NCBI RefSeq assembly: GCF_001542815.1
Contig: NZ_CP006992.1
Span: forward strand, 654,501 to 718,500
Origin: Methylobacterium sp. AMS5
Lineage (GTDB): Bacteria; Pseudomonadota; Alphaproteobacteria; Rhizobiales; Beijerinckiaceae
Length of the DNA stretch: 64,000 nucleotides
Direction: 5' to 3'
Part shown: positions 25,780 to 33,649 of the stretch, one piece after another
Layout: each line of letters opens with the position of its first letter
How positions within the stretch are numbered: position 1 is the first letter of the stretch
Made by a program: the position numbers and the translations under genes
Notes under the pieces: model-generated
Databases searched by the model: none
Told to the model about the DNA's origin: nothing
What the model saw: the letters and a program-made list of their open reading frames with translations, nothing else

Positions 25780-26667
25780 ATGCCGACGACGCGCGATCTG
25801 GGAGCACGAAAGCCGGCCACTTCGCGAGCCTTTTGGCAGACCCTCTCGCCGATCCTGATCGCGCTGGGCCTCGTCCTCGCCGGACCGGCGGCGGCTCAGG
25901 GCCAGGGTCAGGGCGAGGCCCAGCCGCGGGCAGCCCGCACCCGCGCCAAGGCACCGAGTCCGCCGGTCCAGCCGATCCAGATCTGGGACGCGCGCATCGA
26001 GGGCGGCGACCTGCGCATGAGCGGCAGCGTGGGCAAGAGCGGCGTCACCGTGATCCTCGACGACGACATCTCCGTCCTGTCGGACCGGCGCGGGCGCTTC
26101 GAGTTCCGGCTGCCCTACCGGCCGGCGACCTGCGTCGCGATGATCAAGGCCGGCGAGAACGAGCGCGAGGCGGTGGTCGCCAATTGCGCGCCGGAGGGGC
26201 CGGCCGGCAAGGCCGGCGAACAGGGCCCCGCCGGCCCTCAGGGCAGCGCAGGCCTCCAGGGACCGCCCGGTGCTGCGGGGCCGAAGGGCGATCCGGGGCC
26301 GAAGGGCGAGCAGGGGGGCAAAGGCGAGACCGGGCCAAAGGGCGAAGCGGGTCTGGCCGGGCCTCCGGGCGCGCCGGGGCCGAAGGGGGATCAGGGCCTC
26401 AAGGGTGAAGCGGGCTCGAAGGGCGAGCGCGGCCCCAAGGGCGATCCGGGATCGAAAGGTGAGACCGCGGCGACGGTGTCGGCCCCGTTCCGTGTCGTGC
26501 GGGCGCGTGCCTGCACCGATTCGGGCTGCACGCTCTCCTGCGATGCGGGCGAGGTGCTGGCCTCGGCCACCTGCCAGACGGGCGGTGCCGCGGCCTTGGA
26601 CGGCGACACCAAAGCGTCCTGTGCGGCCGGCAGCAGCGGCATGGTCGGGATCTGCGCCCGGCCCTGA
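25780..26667 (+). CDS. Secreted collagen-like protein
   Basis: A 295-residue protein. The N-terminus has a long signal-type hydrophobic segment (LSPILIALGLVLAGPAAAQ, about 22-40). Residues 65-135 form a globular domain resembling a carboxypeptidase-regulatory-like beta sandwich (DARIEGGDLRMSGSVGKSGV). Residues 140-229 are 30 uninterrupted Gly-X-Y triplets rich in GPK, GEA and GPP, able to form a collagen triple helix. The last 66 residues hold six cysteines and may be a disulfide-linked trimerisation cap. Likely an exported trimeric surface or matrix protein. It converges with a flavoprotein gene. Confidence 0.88.
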   Translation: MPTTRDLGARKPATSRAFWQTLSPILIALGLVLAGPAAAQGQGQGEAQPRAARTRAKAPSPPVQPIQIWDARIEGGDLRMSGSVGKSGVTVILDDDISVLSDRRGRFEFRLPYRPATCVAMIKAGENEREAVVANCAPEGPAGKAGEQGPAGPQGSAGLQGPPGAAGPKGDPGPKGEQGGKGETGPKGEAGLAGPPGAPGPKGDQGLKGEAGSKGERGPKGDPGSKGETAATVSAPFRVVRARACTDSGCTLSCDAGEVLASATCQTGGAAALDGDTKASCAAGSSGMVGICARP

Positions 26668-26679
26668 ACCGGACCGGGT

Positions 26680-27903
26680 TCACCCCTGCCCGTCGAGCCA
26701 GGCCAACATCCCCTTCGCCGCCGCACGGCCGCCGGCGAAGGTCGCTTGGAGCAGGTAGCCGCCGGTCGGCGCCTCCCAATCGAGCATCTCGCCGGCCAGA
26801 AAGGTGCCGGGCCGCGCCCGCAGCATGAAGCCTGCGTCGAGTTCAGCGAAAGCGACGCCGCCCGCCGTCGAGATCGCCCGCGCGATCGGGGCCGGCCCGA
26901 TAAGCCGTAGCGGCACCGCCTTGATCGCCGCCGCCAGCGCATCCGGCGCTGTCGGCAGGGTGTTGGCATGCGCCTCGCGCAACAGGCCGATGGCGGCGGG
27001 GCTCAGCGCGGCCGCCTTGCGCATGCGGGTGGAGAGACTCTCGCCGGGGCGGCTTCGGGCGAGGCGCGCCTGGAGCGCGCCCGCATCGAGATCCGGGCGC
27101 AGGTCGAGGGTGAGTTCGGCCAGGCCATCGCGCTCCACCGCCTCGCGGATCGGCCGCGAGAGCGCATAGATCACCCCGCCCTCGATGCCGTCCCCTGTGG
27201 CGACCGCCTCGCCGCGGGCGCTCGCCCCGCCGATGCGCGCGACCAGGCGCTTGAGCGGCTCGCCCGCGAAGCGTCCCGAGAAATGCGCCGACCACGCGAC
27301 GCGGAAGCCGACATTGGCGGGCTTGAGGGGTGCCACCGCGACGCCGCTCCCCTCCAGCAGCGGCACCCAGGCCCCGTCCGATCCGAGCCGCGGCCAGCTC
27401 GCCCCGCCGAGCGCGAGCAGCGTCGCCTGCGGCCGGACCCGGAGCGGGCCCTCCGGGGTCTCGAAGGTCAGCGCCCCCTCCTCCAGGCCGACGAGCCGGT
27501 GCCGGGTGCGGATCGCGACGCCCAGGCCATCGAGGCGGGTGAGCCAGGCGCGCAGCAGCGGCGAGGCCTTGAAGCTCTCCGGAAACACCCGGCCGCTCGA
27601 CCCGATGAAGGTCTTTTGCCCCAGCCCCTCGCACCATGCCCGCAGCGCGTCCGGCGGATAGGCCTCGACCGCCGCCGACAGGCGCGGATCGACGGGGGCG
27701 TAACGCTGCAAGAAGTCCGGCAGCGGCTCGGAATGGGTCAGGTTGAGCCCGCCGCGCCCGGCGATGAGCAGCTTGCGGCCGACGGACGGCATGCGCTCGT
27801 AGACGGTGACGGGCCAGCCCGCCCCGGCCAGCACCTCCGCCGCCACGAGCCCGGCCGGCCCGCCGCCGACGATGGCGATTCCATGCTCTCGATCCGCGTC
27901 CAT
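26680..27903 (-). CDS. HI0933-like FAD-dependent oxidoreductase (TIGR03862 type)
   Basis: A 407-residue flavoprotein. It has the N-terminal dinucleotide-binding motif GIAIVGGGPAGLVAAEVLAG (8-27), the YERMPSVGRKLLIAGRGGLN motif typical of this family, and a C-terminal FAD-contact segment FLAGEMLDWEAPTGGYLLQA with ATFAGGRAAAKG. The family has no settled substrate; some members are thought to act on RNA or metabolites. It ends 12 bases from the stop of the collagen-like gene. Confidence 0.85.
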   Translation of the reverse strand: MDADREHGIAIVGGGPAGLVAAEVLAGAGWPVTVYERMPSVGRKLLIAGRGGLNLTHSEPLPDFLQRYAPVDPRLSAAVEAYPPDALRAWCEGLGQKTFIGSSGRVFPESFKASPLLRAWLTRLDGLGVAIRTRHRLVGLEEGALTFETPEGPLRVRPQATLLALGGASWPRLGSDGAWVPLLEGSGVAVAPLKPANVGFRVAWSAHFSGRFAGEPLKRLVARIGGASARGEAVATGDGIEGGVIYALSRPIREAVERDGLAELTLDLRPDLDAGALQARLARSRPGESLSTRMRKAAALSPAAIGLLREAHANTLPTAPDALAAAIKAVPLRLIGPAPIARAISTAGGVAFAELDAGFMLRARPGTFLAGEMLDWEAPTGGYLLQATFAGGRAAAKGMLAWLDGQG

Positions 27904-28350
27904 GATCCGCGGCAGGGCCCGCTGACACCGTCCCTGTCAAGCGCGGCCGGGCTGAAAATCAGCACATCCGCTCTGCCGGTGAGGATCAGGGATGAGAATC
28001 CGGGGCTATTGCCCGAAGCCGCTTCGGCGGCTTTGCGGCGCCAAGAGCGCCGCGCGGAGGCGGGCGCCGGCGACGGGGGCCAGCAAAGTCACCCGGATGA
28101 TCACCATCAGGCGATCATCCGGGATGAAAATCGCCCTGCCCTTGATTCGACGCGATCGCGCGTCTAACTGCCCGACATCGGCTGCGGGCCCCTCTGGCGG
28201 AACGCGCACCGTCCCCCTCGCGATGCTCCCGGAACCCCGGTGAGATCATCCGTCCGCCGGATTGGCGGCCCGTTCGGGAGGGAGACGGCAGACGCTTCCG
28301 CGATGTCGGAGTCGATGCTCTCCCAAAAGTGAAGCATCCGGTCCCGCGCG
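27904..28350. other. 447-base intergenic region upstream of terC, with hairpins
   Basis: Lies between the divergent starts of the flavoprotein and TerC genes. It holds a perfect 11-base inverted repeat at 28092-28123 and, close to the TerC start, a second GGGAG...CTCCC pairing (about 28277-28325). No convincing match to a known riboswitch class was found. Confidence 0.5.
28092..28123. promoter_or_regulatory. Perfect 11-bp inverted repeat, possible operator or attenuator
   Basis: CCCGGATGATC and GATCATCCGGG arms are separated by ten bases. It is not followed by a T-run on either strand, so it is not a typical terminator. It lies about 230 bases before the TerC gene and could be a regulator binding site or an mRNA hairpin. 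Confidence 0.4.
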
Positions 28351-29376
28351 ATGATGATGGAATTCTTGACCCACGAGTGGCTCGGCAAGCCCGTCTGGAT
28401 GTGGCTCGGCTTCCACGCCCTGGTGGCCGGCCTGCTGGCCTTCGATCTCGGCCTGCTCCACCGCGACAAGAACCACGAGATCGGCGTGAAGGAGAGCCTG
28501 CTCCTCACCGCCTTCTACTTCACCCTCGGCCTCGCCTTCGGCGGCTGGATCTGGTGGATGCTCGGGTTCGACCCGGCCCAGGAATACGTGACCGGCCTCG
28601 TGATCGAGAAGTCGCTGTCGATGGACAACGTCTTCGTGATCGCGGTGATCCTCACCTCGCTCGGCGTGCCGCGGGCGGCCCAGCACCGGGTGCTGGTCTG
28701 GGGCATCCTCGCGGCGGTGCTGCTGCGCGGCCTGATGATCGGGCTCGGCGCGGCCCTGGTCCAGCAGGCGCACTGGGTTCTCTCGGTCTTTGCCGCGTTC
28801 CTGATCTATGTCGGCATCAAGATGCTCGTCTCGAAGGAGGAGGACGAGCATGACATCCAGAACAGCGCTTCCATGCGCCTGCTCAAGAAGTGGGTGCGCG
28901 TCACCGACAAGCCGGAGGGCCAGCACTTCATCGTCCGCAAGCCCGATCCGAAGACGGGCAAGATGGTGCGCTGGCTGACGCCGCTCGCCGTGGCTTTGGT
29001 GCTCGTCAACATCGCGGACGTGATCTTCGCCGTCGACAGCGTGCCGGCGATCTTCGCCATCACCACCGACCCGTTCATCGTCTACACCTCGAACATCTTC
29101 GCGATCCTGGGTCTGCGCGCGCTCTACTTCGCGCTCGCCGCCATGGTGGACCGCTTCGCCTACCTGAAGACGGCGCTCGCCCTCATCCTGTTGTTCATCG
29201 GCACCAAGATCGTGGTCGCCGACACGCTGGAACTCGTCCACCTGCCGCCGTGGGTCTCGCTCGTCGTCACCCTGGTCCTGCTCACCCTCGGCGTCGTCTA
29301 CAGCCTGTGGCGCACCCGCGGCGCGGCGGAGCCGGAGGCCGAGAAGGCCCGCGCGGAAGTGGCGCACCGAACCTGA
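28351..29376 (+). CDS. TerC/Alx family membrane protein
   Basis: A 341-residue protein with about nine membrane helices. It has the family signatures VIEKSLSMDNVFVIAVI and NIADVIFAVDSVPAIFAIT, each with acidic residues inside the membrane that bind metal. TerC/Alx proteins move manganese (or other divalent metals) out of the cytoplasm and help metallate exported proteins. A cytoplasmic loop (VSKEEDEHDIQNSASMRLLK) and the C-terminal tail are polar. The first of three consecutive ATG-like codons is used; the exact start among them is unclear. Alx genes in other bacteria often have a manganese riboswitch, which was not clearly seen here. Confidence 0.9.
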   Translation: MMMEFLTHEWLGKPVWMWLGFHALVAGLLAFDLGLLHRDKNHEIGVKESLLLTAFYFTLGLAFGGWIWWMLGFDPAQEYVTGLVIEKSLSMDNVFVIAVILTSLGVPRAAQHRVLVWGILAAVLLRGLMIGLGAALVQQAHWVLSVFAAFLIYVGIKMLVSKEEDEHDIQNSASMRLLKKWVRVTDKPEGQHFIVRKPDPKTGKMVRWLTPLAVALVLVNIADVIFAVDSVPAIFAITTDPFIVYTSNIFAILGLRALYFALAAMVDRFAYLKTALALILLFIGTKIVVADTLELVHLPPWVSLVVTLVLLTLGVVYSLWRTRGAAEPEAEKARAEVAHRT

Positions 29377-29517
29377 CGCAGGCGAGATCGGCGAAGCGCG
29401 CCTTCCCGCTCCGGCACGCTTCTCTCGCAACGCCTGGGAGAGTTCGTTCACGATCTTGCGCGATACTGGGGACAGGCCGGGGAACCGGCTGCGTTCCCAG
29501 AGTTTTCGGGCCTGACC

Positions 29518-29820
29518 ATGCGGCGTTTCCTGACCAGCGGCATCAAGGCGATCCTGGCCATCGCCGTCCTTTCCACAGCCGCCCATTGGGCGATGCGCGT
29601 CCAACGCGAACCTGCATCGCCGGCTCTGCCGGTAGCCGCGCTCGCCGATCCCGTCACCACCGGCTCCATCGCCGCGCGCAAGTCCGAGCGCCTAGCACCG
29701 GAGGCGGCCGTGATGCCGGCGACCCTCGGCGGCGGCGTCGACAAGGATCACCTCGCCAAGTTGATGGCCGGTGCCGCCTCGGAGCGGCCGAAGATTCAGA
29801 AGGCCGTCGCCAAGCGCTGA
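29518..29820 (+). CDS. Small single-pass membrane or secreted protein, unknown
   Basis: A 100-residue protein with an N-terminal hydrophobic segment (FLTSGIKAILAIAVLSTAAHWAM is only partly quoted), and then a Pro/Ala-rich exported part with a ADPVTTGSIAARKSERLAPE stretch of a type common in small rhizobial envelope proteins. No family recognised. It is followed by an intrinsic terminator that serves the opposite strand. Confidence 0.55.
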   Translation: MRRFLTSGIKAILAIAVLSTAAHWAMRVQREPASPALPVAALADPVTTGSIAARKSERLAPEAAVMPATLGGGVDKDHLAKLMAGAASERPKIQKAVAKR

Positions 29821-29840
29821 CGGCGGCACGTCATCAGGCA

Positions 29841-29872
29841 AAAAAACAGCCGCCGATCCAAGGATCGGCGGC
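29841..29872 (-). terminator. Intrinsic terminator for the DJ-1/PfpI gene
   Basis: Perfect 11-base stem GCCGCCGATCC / GGATCGGCGGC with a two-base centre (29849-29872), followed on the minus strand by a run of seven T residues after TG. It lies 25 bases past the stop of the PfpI-type gene. On the plus strand no T-run follows. Confidence 0.9.
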
Positions 29873-29896
29873 GTTGTCGCCTTGGCGAGGCGAGGT

Positions 29897-30475
29897 TCAG
29901 GCGGCGAGCTGTCGCGGCTCGTGGCGGCCTTCCTTCACCTCCTCGACGATCTTGGCGCAGAAGGCATCGAGGTCGCCGGGGTTGCGGCTGGTGATAATGC
30001 CGCCATCGGTCACGACCGCCTTGTCCTGCCAATCGCCGCCCGCGTTGATCACGTCGGTCTTGATCGAGGCGAACGAGGTGAGCGTACGCCCCTTTGCCGC
30101 GCCGGCCTCGATCAGCAGCCACGGACCATGACAGATCGCGGCCACGACCTTCCCGGAGGTGAGGAAGTTCCGGACCACTTCGAGCGCCTTCGGCTCGAGG
30201 CGCAGCTTGTCCGGATTGATCTGCCCGCCCGGCAGAACCAGCGCATCGTAATCGGCGTAGTTCACGCTTTCGAGATCGAGATCGACCGGCACGTCTTTGC
30301 CCCAGTCGGTCTTGTCCCAGCCGCGGATGGTCTCTTTGGACTGGCGTGATCGCGGGCTCGCCACGGTGACCGTGGCACCGGCCTCCTTCAGCTTGGCCTG
30401 CGGCACCGTCAGCTCGCTTTCCTCGAAACCGTCGGTGGCGACGATGAGGATCTTGGCCTCGCGAATATCGGGCAT
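29897..30475 (-). CDS. DJ-1/PfpI family protein (protease I type)
   Basis: A 192-residue cytoplasmic protein with the nucleophile elbow AAICHGPWLL (Cys115, His116), the acidic residue in GFEESELTVP (around Glu18-Glu21) and the VLPGGQINPDKLR loop. Members act as glyoxalase-III-like or deglycase/chaperone-type stress proteins, or as small peptidases; the exact activity is debated. The start at 30475 has GGAG seven bases upstream; the longer reading to 30568 is not supported. A clear terminator follows. Confidence 0.88.
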   Translation of the reverse strand: MPDIREAKILIVATDGFEESELTVPQAKLKEAGATVTVASPRSRQSKETIRGWDKTDWGKDVPVDLDLESVNYADYDALVLPGGQINPDKLRLEPKALEVVRNFLTSGKVVAAICHGPWLLIEAGAAKGRTLTSFASIKTDVINAGGDWQDKAVVTDGGIITSRNPGDLDAFCAKIVEEVKEGRHEPRQLAA

Positions 30476-30658
30476 GGATTCGCTCCATTGATGTCGGGGA
30501 CTGCCGGGCCAACCGATCGCTCCCGGCGCGGTTCCTGAAACCATGACCGCGCCGTCACACCGCCGCACCCGTACGTCCCACGAGACGGACGAGGAGCGGA
30601 ACCGGACCGAAGGGCATGTGTTGGACCGCCATCCCCGAAGCCAGACAGGAGGCGGTTC

Positions 30659-30880
30659 ATGGCCAATCCCGGCGCCCCGACCCCCGAGCCCACCCCCGGC
30701 GGACAGATCCCCGGCGATCTTCCACCGCCGCCGCAGCCCGACGATCGGCCCGATATCGGCCCGACCGGACCGCGCACGCCCTACCCCGTCGATGATCCGA
30801 ACATCGACGAACCGCGCGGACCCGGCTCCGAGCCGGACTATTTGCCCGGCGGGCCGACCGATCCCGGCATCCGGCTCTGA
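30659..30880 (+). CDS. Small proline-rich acidic protein, unknown
   Basis: A 73-residue protein made mostly of Pro, Gly and Asp (GGQIPGDLPPPPQPDDRPDI and similar), with no hydrophobic segment; probably disordered. An AGGAGG site lies seven bases before the ATG, which supports it as a real gene. Unknown function; short disordered proteins like this are often stress-linked, but nothing in the sequence proves it. Confidence 0.6.
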   Translation: MANPGAPTPEPTPGGQIPGDLPPPPQPDDRPDIGPTGPRTPYPVDDPNIDEPRGPGSEPDYLPGGPTDPGIRL

Positions 30881-31061
30881 TCCGATCCCGAGGCCGCGCC
30901 CCCGCCGAGCGGGGCGCGGTCACCCGACATCACATTTTTATCACATGTCGATGGCCGTTCGGTCTGCCCCCGGCCTCCCCTCATACGCACGCTTGCGTTG
31001 AGACGATGCCGGCCCAACAACCGCCCTACCGTCCGCAGAGGCGGTTGGGGGATACCACATC

Positions 31062-31496
31062 ATGTTCAAGCAATCACTGGCCGCCGCGCTCGTCGCGGTG
31101 AGCCTTGCCGCGTGCGGAAGCGTCACGCGCGGCACGTCGGAGCTGATCGCCTTCACCTCCGAGCCGCCCGGCGCCGCCGTCGCCACCACGACGAACCGGT
31201 ACTGCCCGACGACGCCCTGCTCGCTCGATGTGCCGCGCTCGGAGGAATTCGACGTGACCTTCACGAAGCCCGGATTCCAGCCGCAAACGGTGCCGGTGCG
31301 CACCAAGCTGGCCGGCACCGGGGCCGCAGGGTTCGCCGGCAACGTCCTGGCCGGCGGCGTCATCGGCATGGGCGTCGATGCCTATACCGGTGCGGCCATG
31401 GACCACACCCCCAATCCCGTCGCCGTCACCCTGGTGCCCGACGCCTTGCCGAGCGCGGAGCGCACGCGTCGCCGCCGCGCCAGGCCGGACGTCTGA
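31062..31496 (+). CDS. Lipoprotein with PEGA-like domain
   Basis: A 144-residue exported lipoprotein. The signal peptide ends with the lipobox SLAACG (Cys18). The mature part has a short PEGA-type beta repeat (AFTSEPPGAAVATTTNRYCP, then PCSLDVPRSEEFDVTFTKPG), which resembles surface-layer or envelope-linked repeats, followed by a glycine-rich hydrophobic stretch (GFAGNVLAGGVIGMGVDAYT) that may contact the membrane. A similar architecture is common in proteobacterial lipoproteins of unknown role. The upstream GGTTGGGGGATACC is a weak ribosome site. Confidence 0.75.
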   Translation: MFKQSLAAALVAVSLAACGSVTRGTSELIAFTSEPPGAAVATTTNRYCPTTPCSLDVPRSEEFDVTFTKPGFQPQTVPVRTKLAGTGAAGFAGNVLAGGVIGMGVDAYTGAAMDHTPNPVAVTLVPDALPSAERTRRRRARPDV

Positions 31497-31558
31497 CCCT
31501 ATCAAGGGCGGATCGCCGCTCCGCCAAAGCACGGCGCTTCAGCGGAGCGAACCTTCAA

Positions 31559-31948
31559 TCAATGCCCGCCGTGAGAGGTGCGGACGTCCCGCGGCGCGGC
31601 CAGGATCTCGCTGAGGCTGGAGGCGACGTGGCGTGCCTCCTCGTCGGTCAGGCGGAGCTGGAACGGCGGCAGCGCACCGGCCTGGAGGGCCACCACCGCC
31701 TGACCCTGCTCGTCGGTGCCCACCTCGATGGCCGAGGAGGTCACGTCGAGCATGGCGACCTCCTCGTCGCCGTTCTCATCGGGCAGATCGACCTCGCCGT
31801 CGTCATCGATCGCGGTGAGGAGCTGGCCGACGGCGCGCACGAGCGCGCGGGCGGCGCGGGCATCCATGACCACCGCCGTCGACTGGTCGTCCTTCTGGAA
31901 CGAGAGCTGGATGTTCGCGCCTTCGAGGGAAACCGAGATGCCCGCCAT
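31559..31948 (-). CDS. Hypothetical protein, 129 aa
   Basis: Starts MAGISVSLEGANIQLSFQKD and appears to be a small soluble alpha/beta protein with an acidic loop (DDDGEVDLPDENGDEEVAML) and a C-terminal helix (LTDEEARHVASSLSEIL). No signal peptide, no recognised family. An in-frame start further upstream (32032) is possible, but the ATG at 31948 has AGGCGG just upstream. Confidence 0.55.
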   Translation of the reverse strand: MAGISVSLEGANIQLSFQKDDQSTAVVMDARAARALVRAVGQLLTAIDDDGEVDLPDENGDEEVAMLDVTSSAIEVGTDEQGQAVVALQAGALPPFQLRLTDEEARHVASSLSEILAAPRDVRTSHGGH

Positions 31949-32291
31949 GAACCGCCTGACTGCACTGCCTTGGAGCGGTGCGTAACCGCCTGGATTGACG
32001 ATCATATATGCACCGGCCCCGTGCTTTGTCACAGGGTGGCGGAGGCAGTACCCCAGGCTCGATTTCCAAGCTCGGCGGCCGCCTCGCGCGCGCGGCTCCG
32101 GGGCGGCAGCGTTCCGTTCCGCCTTGTTAAGGCCGCATCGTCAGCCTACATGTCGTCGTGACGGGCGCGGCGGAGCGGATGGCTTCGGCCATTGCAACCC
32201 GCCTGTCATCCCGCAAAATCGGCGGACGCTGCCAAGTGCTCGCTTCGAGCAGATGCTTGCGCTTGGCGTGTGAAGAACGAAGGAACTATTC

Positions 32292-32501
32292 GTGGATACT
32301 GGGACTGTTAAGTGGTTCAACGAGACCAAGGGCTACGGCTTCATTCAGCCGGATGACGGCGGCAAGGACGTGTTCGTTCATATCTCCGCTGTCGAGCGTG
32401 CTGGCCTGCGCAACCTCGTCGAGGGCCAGAAGGTGTCCTATGAGGTCCTGACCGACAAGCGCAGCGGCAAGGACGCGGCCGGCAACCTGCAGGCCGTCTG
32501 A
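32292..32501 (+). CDS. Cold-shock protein, CspA family
   Basis: A 69-residue single cold-shock domain with the RNA-binding motifs KGYGFIQ (RNP1, residues 13-19) and VFVHIS (RNP2). Acts as an RNA chaperone or transcription antiterminator. The GTG start at 32292 follows GAAGGA at good spacing and gives [14 protein letters not shown], the usual family N-terminus. It stands alone; the 5' leader of more than 100 bases could carry the thermosensitive control known for csp mRNAs, though no element was identified. Confidence 0.95.
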   Translation: MDTGTVKWFNETKGYGFIQPDDGGKDVFVHISAVERAGLRNLVEGQKVSYEVLTDKRSGKDAAGNLQAV

Positions 32502-32708
32502 GCCGCCTCGGGACCGGCGTTGAACCGGCCCGACCGCGCATTCTAAACCAACGAAGTGGCACCCACCGGACGAAGATTCTCGGAACGCGTTTCCAGGGAT
32601 GTCTCGCGGTGGGCGCCGCCGACGCCAAAATCACCAGACCAAAACAACCAGAAACGACACCGGCCACGCCGAGAGGGCGCGGGATCCGGTGCGAGAAGAA
32701 GAAAAACA

Positions 32709-32936
32709 ATGAAATTCGAGTTCCGGCGCCAGGATGGCGCCATTTCGCCCGTCACCAACGCGGCGACATTCCGGGTGGGCAGCTTGGTCGATACGCAGGC
32801 ACGCAGCCCGCAGGCCGACCTAAGCCACCTCATCGACGCTTCCTACGAGTATCACTCACCGCGCGAACTGCGCTGGCACCTTGCCGACCGCCTCGGGGTT
32901 ACCCCGGCCGTCGTCCGGTTGCAGGAAGCCGCCTGA
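32709..32936 (+). CDS. Small hypothetical protein, 75 aa
   Basis: Begins MKFEFRRQDGAISPVTNAAT and ends with a helix (ELRWHLADRLGVTPAVVRLQ) that resembles a short helix-turn-helix, so a DNA-binding role is possible but unproven. The start at 32709 is the ATG after an AAGAAGAAAAAC purine tract. It lies about 200 bases downstream of the cold-shock gene. Confidence 0.5.
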   Translation: MKFEFRRQDGAISPVTNAATFRVGSLVDTQARSPQADLSHLIDASYEYHSPRELRWHLADRLGVTPAVVRLQEAA

Positions 32937-33000
32937 CCGACCCGGCCTCGCACCCATTCGGAGCGAGGCCAATCGGCCGCTGCCACGAGGTGGGCGGCCT

Positions 33001-33098
33001 CACTCCAAGTCCGACGGATCCCTTCGGGAATAGCGGATTTGGCCTCGGCCCTAGCGCCGCTCGGGCTGAGCAATAGGCGTCCCGCTTGGATCAAGCGA
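33001..33098. repeat. Dispersed ~98-bp intergenic repeat, copy B
   Basis: Same block order as the copy at 24878-24976: TCCGACGGATCCCTTCGGGA, then GCGGATTTGG, a CCTCGG block, and GCTTGGATCAAGCG at the end. It stops nine bases before the 3' end of the DUF1489 gene. Confidence 0.75.
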
Positions 33099-33106
33099 AA
33101 GCCGCG

Positions 33107-33547
33107 TCAGATCAAACCCAACGCTGCCAATTCCCGCCGCAGGGTCTCTGGCATTTCGGCGACCTCCCCGGCACTGGCCCGGTCGAGGTCGGCGGGTGCG
33201 TCACGCGCTTCGAGATAGCGCCAGCCCTGGAACGGGCGGCAAGGGCGCGGCGAGACCGGCGTCACCGCCGGATCGAGCACGAGGCGGCAGCGGTCGATCC
33301 CGTCGCTTCCCGTGATCGGCTCGATGGCGCGAATCGACTGACGGCAGGTTAGCGTCCCCTTCAGCACCCAATAGATCGAACCGCCGCCGGCGATGGCCCC
33401 CGCGCGCTTGGGGAACATGCGGGTGACGTGGACCGTCTCCGGCTCGTGGCCGAGGCGTAGGGCCTCCGCCCGATAATGTGCGATCCGCGCCTCCAACTCC
33501 TCGATGGAGGAGGGACCGACGCACAATTTCAGAAGATGCAAGGCCAT
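33107..33547 (-). CDS. DUF1489 family protein
   Basis: A 146-residue cytoplasmic protein that starts MALHLLKLCVGPSSIEELEA and has the family pattern TRMFPKRAGAIAGGGSIYWV, GTLTCRQSIRAIEPITGSDG, DPAVTPVSPRPCRPFQGWRY and YLEARDAPADL. DUF1489 is restricted mostly to Alphaproteobacteria and has no known function. The start at 33547 matches the family N-terminus better than the in-frame ATG at 33568. Confidence 0.85.
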   Translation of the reverse strand: MALHLLKLCVGPSSIEELEARIAHYRAEALRLGHEPETVHVTRMFPKRAGAIAGGGSIYWVLKGTLTCRQSIRAIEPITGSDGIDRCRLVLDPAVTPVSPRPCRPFQGWRYLEARDAPADLDRASAGEVAEMPETLRRELAALGLI

Positions 33548-33649
33548 GACGGGGCCCGTATAAGCCATCTGCCGGAAAACGGGCTGCCGGTTTTCAGGCG
33601 GAAAGATGCGGCGAGAAGAACCGCATCGCCCGCCCCCAGAACCGCTCTC

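Noticed and set aside
28190..28350. Manganese (yybP-ykoY) riboswitch before terC/alx
   Set aside because: The position is right and a GGGAG...CTCCC pairing exists, but the conserved internal loops of the class could not be matched by eye. A covariance model search would decide.
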